The translations under genes and the position numbers were made by a program. DNA of 35,898 bases from an uncultured Collinsella sp. (lineage in GTDB: Bacteria > Actinomycetota > Coriobacteriia > Coriobacteriales > Coriobacteriaceae). Shown here piece after piece: positions 31,346 to 35,898 of the stretch. A model generated the notes under the pieces. The model made no database searches and had not been told where the DNA came from. It saw nothing but the letters and a program-made list of their open reading frames with translations. Within the stretch, counting starts at the first letter, position 1, and each line of letters begins with the position of its first letter. The stretch is taken from positions 1 through 35,898 of the forward strand of contig CABUXM010000012.1 of the NCBI GenBank assembly GCA_902495545.1. Reading direction: 5' to 3'.

Positions 31346-32281
31346 ATGATCCTCACCGTTACGATGAACCCGTCTGTCGATACGCGCTATCAGCTCGATG
31401 AGCTCATTATCGACGACGTTAACCGTGTGACGCCCGAAAAGACCGCTGGCGGCAAGGGCCTCAACGTGGCCCGTGTGCTGGGTCAGCTGGGCGACGATGT
31501 CGTGGCAACCGGCCTGCTTGGTGGTCATATGGGCGCCTATATGGCCGAGCTCATGGATGCCAACGGCATTAAGAATGATTTTGTGCCCATCAAGGGCGAG
31601 ACCCGCATCTGCCTCAATATCCTTCATGCCGGCAACCAGACCGAGCTGCTCGAGAGCGGCCCGACGATTGCCCCCGAGGAGCTCGATGCCTTTACCGCCA
31701 AGTTCGCCGAGCTTGCGAGCAAGGCCGATGTCGTTACCATCTCGGGTTCGCTGCCCCGCGGCGTCGAGGCGGACTACTATGCCAAGATCACGGGCATTGC
31801 CGAGAACGCCGGCGCCAAGGTGCTGCTCGATACCTCGGGTGCCTCGCTTGAGGCTGCGCTCAAGTCCGAGGTCAAGCCTGAGCTGGTTAAGCCTAACCTG
31901 ACCGAAATTAACGGCCTTCTGGGCACGAGCTTTACCACCGACGATGTGGACGAGCTCCGTTCCGCGCTCGCCTCTGACGCCCGCTTCTCCGATATCCCCT
32001 GGGTCGTCGTATCCATGGGTGCTGCCGGCTCAGTTGGCTTCCACAATGGCCGTGCGTTCCGCGCCAAGACCCCCGATATCCCCGCCGTTAACGCTACGGG
32101 CTCTGGCGATTCGACCATTGCCGGCTTCGCACATGCGATTGCTGCCGGCGCCGACGACGAGACGGTGCTGCGTACCGCCAACACCTGCGGCAAACTCAAT
32201 GCCATGGATCCCATGACTGGCCACTTGGTTATGGATCGTTGGGACGAGGTTTACAACGGCGTTGTCGTGACTGAGCTGTAG
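31346..32281 (+). CDS. lacC: LacC-type tagatose-6-phosphate kinase (PfkB family)
   Basis: 311 residues after GATAAGGAGC. MILTVTMNPSVDTRYQLDEL and AGGKGLNVARVLGQLG are the start of the LacC/FruK branch of PfkB sugar kinases. NATGSGDST (residues 249-257) holds the catalytic base D255 and the anion hole. LacC phosphorylates tagatose-6-phosphate to tagatose-1,6-bisphosphate with ATP. 1-phosphofructokinase is the main alternative; AgaS nearby supports tagatose. The stop at 32279-32281 is followed at once by a nagA remnant. No bisphosphate aldolase (lacD or kbaY) is in the window. Confidence 0.88.
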   Translation: MILTVTMNPSVDTRYQLDELIIDDVNRVTPEKTAGGKGLNVARVLGQLGDDVVATGLLGGHMGAYMAELMDANGIKNDFVPIKGETRICLNILHAGNQTELLESGPTIAPEELDAFTAKFAELASKADVVTISGSLPRGVEADYYAKITGIAENAGAKVLLDTSGASLEAALKSEVKPELVKPNLTEINGLLGTSFTTDDVDELRSALASDARFSDIPWVVVSMGAAGSVGFHNGRAFRAKTPDIPAVNATGSGDSTIAGFAHAIAAGADDETVLRTANTCGKLNAMDPMTGHLVMDRWDEVYNGVVVTEL

Positions 32282-32284
32282 GAG

Positions 32285-32446
32285 CTTGTGCTGCGGCCCC
32301 GGCATCGGTTGCTAGCTCATGTCGACGACAAGTGCAGTAGCATTATGCCGGGGCGCGACGCCGACACTGTCGTGTTCAATCCCGACCTTACCCTGGTCGA
32401 GACGCATGTGGGTGGCAACAGCGTCGGTAATGCGTTTGCCGAGTAG
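32285..32446 (+). pseudogene. Remnant of a second nagA-type gene, C-terminal end only
   Basis: The frame ending at TAG 32444-32446 reads HVDDKCSSIMPGRDAD and then TLVETHVGGNSVGNAF, almost the C-terminus of the intact NagA (29458-29588), with 32 of 42 residues alike by hand. There is no start codon with a ribosome site, no N-terminal domain and no active site. It lies directly between lacC and the YhcH gene. So this is a truncated paralogue, or the mark left by a deletion or recombination. Confidence 0.85.
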
Positions 32447-32478
32447 CCGCCAAAGAAACGATCCGAGAGGGGATTTAG

Positions 32479-32952
32479 ATGATTTACGGTGCATTGGGCG
32501 ATATCGAGGAGTACCGTGGAATGCTCAAGGGCCTCGACGTGCTGATTGATTGGCTCGAGGAGAACGATCCGGCGAAGCTCGAGGTCGGCAGCCATCCGAT
32601 TCTGGGCGACAAGGTCTTTGCGAACGTCATGGCTCCCACGACGCGTCCCGAAGCCGAGGCTCACTATGAGACGCATCAGCGCTATCACGACCTGCAGATC
32701 GACGTCGAGGGTCGCGAGGCCTTTAAGGTTGCCACGGGCAGCCTGACGCTGGTCCAGGAGTTCGACGAGAAAGACGACTACGATCTGGTCGATTCCGACG
32801 CCTCGATCGCCGGCGATCTTGCTGACGACAAGTTTGCGCTGTTTGTTGCCGGCGAGCCTCACATGCCCACGCTCGAGTTCCCGGGCGATGGCGCGCAGCC
32901 GGTCAAGAAGATTTGCTTTAAGCTGCTTGCAGATGCTTACTGGGAGGAGTAG
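32479..32952 (+). CDS. YhcH/YjgK/YiaL-family protein
   Basis: 157 residues after GAGAGGGGA. The family wording is clear: MIYGALGDIEEYR, AHYETHQRYHDLQIDVEGRE (with His residues that bind metal in this cupin-like fold), FALFVAGEPHMPTLEF, and KKICFKLLADAYWEE at the C-terminus. Members sit in sialic-acid, beta-galactoside (EbgC) or sugar-acid clusters and probably act as sugar epimerases or mutarotases. It follows lacC and the nagA remnant by 33 bases and ends the plus-strand sugar run. The exact substrate is unknown. Confidence 0.88.
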   Translation: MIYGALGDIEEYRGMLKGLDVLIDWLEENDPAKLEVGSHPILGDKVFANVMAPTTRPEAEAHYETHQRYHDLQIDVEGREAFKVATGSLTLVQEFDEKDDYDLVDSDASIAGDLADDKFALFVAGEPHMPTLEFPGDGAQPVKKICFKLLADAYWEE

Positions 32953-33012
32953 CGCGCTGCTCGGCTGAGCTGTTCGTGTTGCGAGCGTTATCCCTTGGGG
33001 GAGCTCGCTTGG

Positions 33013-33060
33013 GCCCCGCTGAACGCGGTTCCTTTGGGGATTGCGGTTGGCGGGGCTTTT
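33013..33060 (+). terminator. Terminator after the YhcH gene
   Basis: GCCCCGC (33013-33019) pairs with GCGGGGC (33050-33056) with an inner imperfect stem, followed by TTTTG. Long loop, so efficiency is uncertain. Confidence 0.65.
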
Positions 33061-33125
33061 GTTGAGTAGGGGAGTTTCCGGCGGCGTTGTGCTTGGATTG
33101 GCGGATGCGCGCCCAAAATCGGCAA

Positions 33126-33149
33126 CAAAAAAGCCGCCCGAAGGCGGCT
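33126..33149 (-). terminator. Rho-independent terminator for tRNA-Thr
   Basis: On the minus strand AGCCGCC-TTCG-GGCGGCT is followed by six T. It lies 11 bases beyond the CCA end of the tRNA gene. Confidence 0.9.
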
Positions 33150-33160
33150 ATCTTGTGCAA

Positions 33161-33236
33161 TGGAGCCAGCGACCGGGCTCGAACCGGTGACCCCCGCTTT
33201 ACGAGAGCGGTGCTCTACCAACTGAGCTACGCTGGC
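33161..33236 (-). tRNA. tRNA-Thr (anticodon CGT)
   Basis: On the minus strand the 76-base gene starts GCCAGCG and ends CGCTGGC-T-CCA. The four-armed structure closes fully: D stem GCTC/GAGC, anticodon stem CCGCT/AGCGG with loop CTCGTAA, variable loop GGGTC, T stem ACCGG/CCGGT with TTCGAGC. Bases 34-36 are CGT, reading ACG threonine codons. The CCA is encoded. It stands alone with its own terminator. Confidence 0.97.
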
Positions 33237-33393
33237 GGCCATGTGATGGCGCAACTGAGGCGTCAACGGCTGTCTATGATACGGGACATCGCAAATCCGC
33301 GCAAGTGTTCTGACGGCTTTTCTCACTTTAAATGCACTAATATTGGAGACGCGATGTCTTGCTCTTACGGGTCTCAAACAGAATGGGGCAGGG

Positions 33394-33876
33394 ATGACTC
33401 AACCCAAGATTCTTCTCGCACGCATCGACGACCGTTTCGTTTACGGACAAGACGTTGAGCTGTGGAACGAAGCCGTGGGTTCCAACCTTGTCCTAATCGT
33501 CAACGATGAGATCGCGGCAGATTCGCGCCAATGGGCACCCATGAGGGTGGCGGCGCCAGAAGGCGTTTGGACGCGGTTTTTCTCGGTACAAAAGGCCATC
33601 GACATCATTCATACCGCAACGCCTCGCCAATTGATTCTGATCATGGTGGCCTCACCCTCCGATGCGCTCGCGCTGGTTAAGGGCGGTGTGCCAATAACCA
33701 AGATTAGTATCGGCCATATGCGGGCGGGGGAGGGCAAGCGCTCTGCAACGCCTGCCGTTGCCGTAGGCGATACAGACATCGCCGCCTTCAAAGAGTTGCA
33801 AAAGCTCGGTATAGAGCTAGAAATCCGCCATCTCCCCAGTTCCGCCCCCGATCCCATCGGCAATCTGTTCAACTGA
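33394..33876 (+). CDS. EIIB-like PTS paralogue lacking the phospho-histidine (Tyr17)
   Basis: 160 residues from ATG 33394, five bases after a GGGG run; the upstream open part (from TTG 33343) is probably untranslated. It aligns without gaps to the EIIB at 23658-24140; by hand 86 of 160 residues agree. The active-site segment is RIDDRFVYGQDVELW: the invariant His17 of EIIB is Tyr17, and the surrounding RID-R-V-GQ-W frame is kept. The distal motif GGVPITKISIGHM and GEGKR are kept. No stop or frameshift is present. It stands alone, with no EIIA, EIIC or EIID beside it. A phosphate-transfer role is therefore unlikely; a regulatory or decoy role is inference. Confidence 0.9.
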   Translation: MTQPKILLARIDDRFVYGQDVELWNEAVGSNLVLIVNDEIAADSRQWAPMRVAAPEGVWTRFFSVQKAIDIIHTATPRQLILIMVASPSDALALVKGGVPITKISIGHMRAGEGKRSATPAVAVGDTDIAAFKELQKLGIELEIRHLPSSAPDPIGNLFN

Positions 33877-33943
33877 TCCCTTGGGGACGGAGGAAAACGG
33901 ATCATTTTGCCCTTGCGAGGGACGCGTGCGATGCCGCCTGTTA
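33877..33943. other. Short intergenic stretch with a GGGGAC(GGAGG) repeat-like sequence
   Basis: TTGGGGACGGAGGAAAACGG near 33882-33901 looks like one half of an intergenic repeat. It shares the GGGAC core with the palindromes at 6046-6103 and 7174-7242, but no inverted partner is visible here. Confidence 0.35.
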
Positions 33944-34095
33944 AAAACTATGCCCATTTACTACGTTTGATCGGCTATCGCCGAGCATGTCGAATTTGAG
34001 AAAAACAAAACTGCAGGTAGACGGCTCGCGAATGTAACAAAAACCGGTGCATGCTCGAGCATTCCGGGCTAAACGTAGTAAATGGGCATAGTTTT
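33944..34095. repeat. MITE-like element with 25-bp perfect terminal inverted repeats
   Basis: Positions 33944-33968 are the exact reverse complement of 34071-34095. After 14 unlike bases the match resumes with GAGCATG on both sides, so the arms were longer. The 102-base centre has no gene. Unlike the element at 12901-13127 its ends are AAAACTATG; the two families differ. It sits between two genes ending toward each other. Confidence 0.78.
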
Positions 34096-34140
34096 GATAT
34101 GCCACTCATATAGTCACAGCGAAAATGCGCCCAAAAGATG

Positions 34141-34175
34141 AAAAAGCGCCCGTCGGCGGTGGTGCCGGCGGGCGC
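34141..34175 (-). terminator. Rho-independent terminator for galM
   Basis: On the minus strand GCGCCCGCCGGC pairs with GCCGACGGGCGC (34164-34175 with 34146-34157, one G-T pair), six-base loop, then TTTTT. Confidence 0.9.
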
Positions 34176-34202
34176 TGCTGTGCGAGATGTCGCGTTGTGG
34201 GC

Positions 34203-35255
34203 CTAGTGCCTCATAAAGTGGTATTCGATCATATTGCTGTATGGGTGACCCGGGCCCACAATGCCCTGCGGGAACAGCGGCTGGTGCGGCGTGTCGGGGT
34301 ACATCTCGGCCTCGAGGGCAAAGCCGGCGCCCCAGCCATAGTTGGCATCGTCCTTGGCGTGCTCGTCGCCCAGCCAGTTGCCGGTGTAGAGCTGCACGCC
34401 CGGGGCGGTGGTGTAGTAGTCCAGCTCACGACCGGTCCACATCTCCTCGACATGTAGGGCGCGACGCAGGTTGCGGCCGTACTGATAGCCATCGATGCAC
34501 AGACAGTGATCGTAGCCACGGGCCTGCTCAATCTGCGGGTCGTCGGCCTCCATGCCGGGTGCGACGGGGCGCAGCTCGCGAAAGTCAAACGGTGTTCCCT
34601 CGACCGGAGCGATTTCGCCGGTGGGGATGTTCTGCTCGTTAATGGGCAAGTAGTGGGCAGCGTTGGCGATAAAGAAGTGCTCACAGTCCATGCCGGCGTT
34701 ATGGCCGGCAAGGTTAAAGTACGTGTGGTTGGTCATGGACACGTAGGTGGCGCGGTCGCTCTCGCAACCATACTCGATGCGGAAGACGCCGGTGCGCGTA
34801 ACGGTAAACACAGCCGTAAAGGTTCGGTTGCCGGGCAGGCCCAGCTCGCCATCCTTAAGCGAGGTGGTCATGCGCACGGCGTTATGGACCTCGTCGAGCT
34901 CAACATCCCACACGCGTTTATGCAGGCCGTGCTCAAGATCGCTGTGCAGGTTGTTGGCGCCCTCGTTGGCCGGCATATGCCAGTCCGTGCCGTCGATGGT
35001 GATCGTAGCACCCGCGGTGCGGTTTGCCACGGGACCGATGGTCGCGCCAAAGCAGGCGGGGTTGTCAAAGTAGTCCTCGAGCTTATCGAAGCCCAGCACC
35101 ACATCGCGCACGTTGCCGGGAATGTCGGGCACATCGATACCAAGCACGGTGGCGCCATAGTCCATAATGCGAACGCAGATCTCGGGCCCGTTGAGGGTGT
35201 AACGGTGAACGGGGGTGCCGCACGGCGCTGTGCCGAAAAGCTCGGAAGTGATCAT
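34203..35255 (-). CDS. galM: Aldose 1-epimerase (galactose mutarotase)
   Basis: 350 residues on the minus strand from the ATG read from 35255, after TTAGGAA; an upstream in-frame start would add 20 residues without a ribosome site. Motifs: GFDKLEDYFDNPACFGATIGPVANR, LHSDLEHGLHKRVWD, the catalytic His in TNHTYFNLAGH, and the Glu-bearing C-terminus (ALEAEMYPDTPHQ). Mutarotase interconverts alpha and beta galactose or glucose before GalK. It is typical in length. It diverges from the DeoR-family gene across about 200 bases, which suggests that regulator may control it. Separate from the LacX-like protein at 30405. Confidence 0.93.
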   Translation of the reverse strand: MITSELFGTAPCGTPVHRYTLNGPEICVRIMDYGATVLGIDVPDIPGNVRDVVLGFDKLEDYFDNPACFGATIGPVANRTAGATITIDGTDWHMPANEGANNLHSDLEHGLHKRVWDVELDEVHNAVRMTTSLKDGELGLPGNRTFTAVFTVTRTGVFRIEYGCESDRATYVSMTNHTYFNLAGHNAGMDCEHFFIANAAHYLPINEQNIPTGEIAPVEGTPFDFRELRPVAPGMEADDPQIEQARGYDHCLCIDGYQYGRNLRRALHVEEMWTGRELDYYTTAPGVQLYTGNWLGDEHAKDDANYGWGAGFALEAEMYPDTPHQPLFPQGIVGPGHPYSNMIEYHFMRH

Positions 35256-35461
35256 TTGGTTCCTAACATCGAGGTATTTCGGACAAACTGTAGCGCGAAC
35301 AGGCGAGATTATCACTACACCCCACTAAAGCAGGGGGTATTTTTCTCAAAAAAGTGATGATTGGAGCTGTGCGGGCGTTCATTTTTGACGCGCACGAGTC
35401 TGATACAATTTGTTCGTTACTGTTTGAATGATATGCGCGCAAAGAACGGCGAGGATTCATC
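35256..35461. promoter_or_regulatory. Divergent region between galM and the DeoR-family gene
   Basis: About 200 AT-rich bases. TACAAT at 35404-35409 is a -10 candidate for the DeoR-family gene, though no -35 at proper distance is seen. ATCACT near 35311 and AGTGAT near 35353 are inverted halves. ACCCC-AGGGGG near 35320-35339 can form a small stem before ATTTTT. Confidence 0.4.
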
Positions 35462-35898
35462 GTGATTAAGGCAGAGCGACAGGATAAGGTTCGGCAGCTG
35501 CTCGAGGAACAGGGAACGGTTTCGGTCAAGGAGATTTCGGACGCACTGGGCGTTTCGGACATGACGATTCGCCGCGACCTCGAAGAACTTGCGAGCCTGG
35601 GCGAGATTGAGCGCGTGCACGGTGGAGCCCGTAGTGCACAGGGACGTCCCCACGCTATGTTGCGCCATGAGTATTCGCACAGCGAAAAGCGCACTAAGCA
35701 TGCCGAGGAAAAGCTGCAGATCGCGCGCCGCGCCGTTGAGCTCATCGAGGAGGGCTCGACCATCTTTTTAGGCCCGGGCACCACGGTTGAGCAGATGGCC
35801 TCGATGCTGCCGGCGTTTCGCCTGCGCATTGTGACCAATTCGCTTTCGGTGTTTAACCTGCTCGAGGCGCGCGAAGATTGCGACCTGTGCCTCGTGGG
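35462..35898 (+). CDS. DeoR-family transcriptional regulator, 3' truncated
   Basis: Starts at GTG 35462 after GGCGAGGA and runs off the right edge, so about 145 residues are seen. The N-terminal HTH is QDKVRQLLEEQGTVSVKEISDALGVSDMTIRRDLEELASLGEIERVHGGA (residues 6-55), the DeoR signature, and the start of the sugar-phosphate sensor domain (STIFLGPGTTVEQMA, RLRIVTNSLSVFNLL) follows. These repressors sense sugar phosphates such as tagatose-6-phosphate or fructose-1-phosphate. By place it may act on galM or on the galactose/tagatose genes. Target is inference. Confidence 0.9.
   Translation, partial: MIKAERQDKVRQLLEEQGTVSVKEISDALGVSDMTIRRDLEELASLGEIERVHGGARSAQGRPHAMLRHEYSHSEKRTKHAEEKLQIARRAVELIEEGSTIFLGPGTTVEQMASMLPAFRLRIVTNSLSVFNLLEAREDCDLCLV

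Noticed and set aside
33087..33458. Plus-strand open frame across the tRNA gene
   Set aside because: It translates the antisense of a tRNA and its terminator, a common false gene.
35385..35409. TTGACG with TACAAT as a promoter
   Set aside because: Spacing is 13 bases, too short for sigma-70; TACAAT kept only as a weak -10 candidate.
1..35898. CRISPR array, prophage or complete insertion sequence
   Set aside because: No regularly spaced repeats, no cas, integrase, capsid or transposase genes were seen.

Overview
The window is a dense, GC-rich bacterial chromosome segment with short intergenic gaps, frequent start/stop overlaps, and GTG and TTG starts alongside ATG. The gene content points to a gut Actinobacterium of the class Coriobacteriia, probably Collinsella or a close relative: an archaeal-type DNA topoisomerase I, tmk-holB-ricT, a coriobacterial-looking PD-(D/E)XK-like protein beside comF, and a mannose-family PTS for amino sugars. 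The genus is inferred from remembered family resemblance and was not tested by a search.

Positions 1-6000 run on the plus strand: the tail of a MocR-type aminotransferase, a STAS anti-anti-sigma protein, tatA and tatC (twin-arginine export), hypA and hypB (nickel insertion), and topA with a histone-H1-like lysine tail, closed by a strong terminator. A minus-strand zinc-ribbon membrane protein follows, flanked by two palindromic repeats that share the core AGGGAC. Positions 7300-12900 hold tmk, holB and ricT (thymidylate kinase, Pol III delta prime, PSP1/RicT with a long Arg-rich tail), then comF, whose Shine-Dalgarno sits in a 12-bp hairpin, and a nuclease-fold-like protein. A 227-bp MITE-like element with 52-bp inverted ends lies at 12901-13127. 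After it comes a near-consensus promoter with a leader of about 325 nt ahead of a solute-binding lipoprotein.

Positions 14900-21300 carry household genes: long-form hibernation factor hpf, degV, a beta-hydroxyacid dehydrogenase with a Cys/His-rich tail, a two-helix membrane protein, a HEAT-like protein, an NAD-type isocitrate dehydrogenase and a membrane-anchored SurA/PrsA-like protein. A minus-strand DUF2975/XRE pair follows.

From 22200 onward the window is an amino-sugar and galactose island. A 700-bp AT-rich control region with several kinds of dyad precedes a PTS operon (EIIA, a YajC-like protein, EIIB, EIIC, EIID). Then come a GntR/UTRA regulator, agaS, a nagA/agaA-type deacetylase, a flavodoxin-like protein (minus), a LacX-like mutarotase, a lacC-type tagatose-6-phosphate kinase, a nagA C-terminal remnant, a YhcH-family protein, tRNA-Thr(CGT) on the minus strand, an EIIB paralogue whose phospho-histidine is replaced by tyrosine, a second MITE-like element, galM (minus) and the start of a DeoR-family regulator. 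Read together, the enzymes spell N-acetylgalactosamine import as the 6-phosphate, deacetylation, conversion by AgaS to tagatose-6-phosphate, and phosphorylation by LacC. The tagatose-bisphosphate aldolase is not in the window.

The most interesting points are the Tyr-for-His EIIB paralogue, the YajC-like protein inside the PTS operon, the multi-operator region before the PTS, the operator shared by the PTS and agaS, the nagA remnant, the Cys/His-tailed dehydrogenase and the two MITE-like elements.
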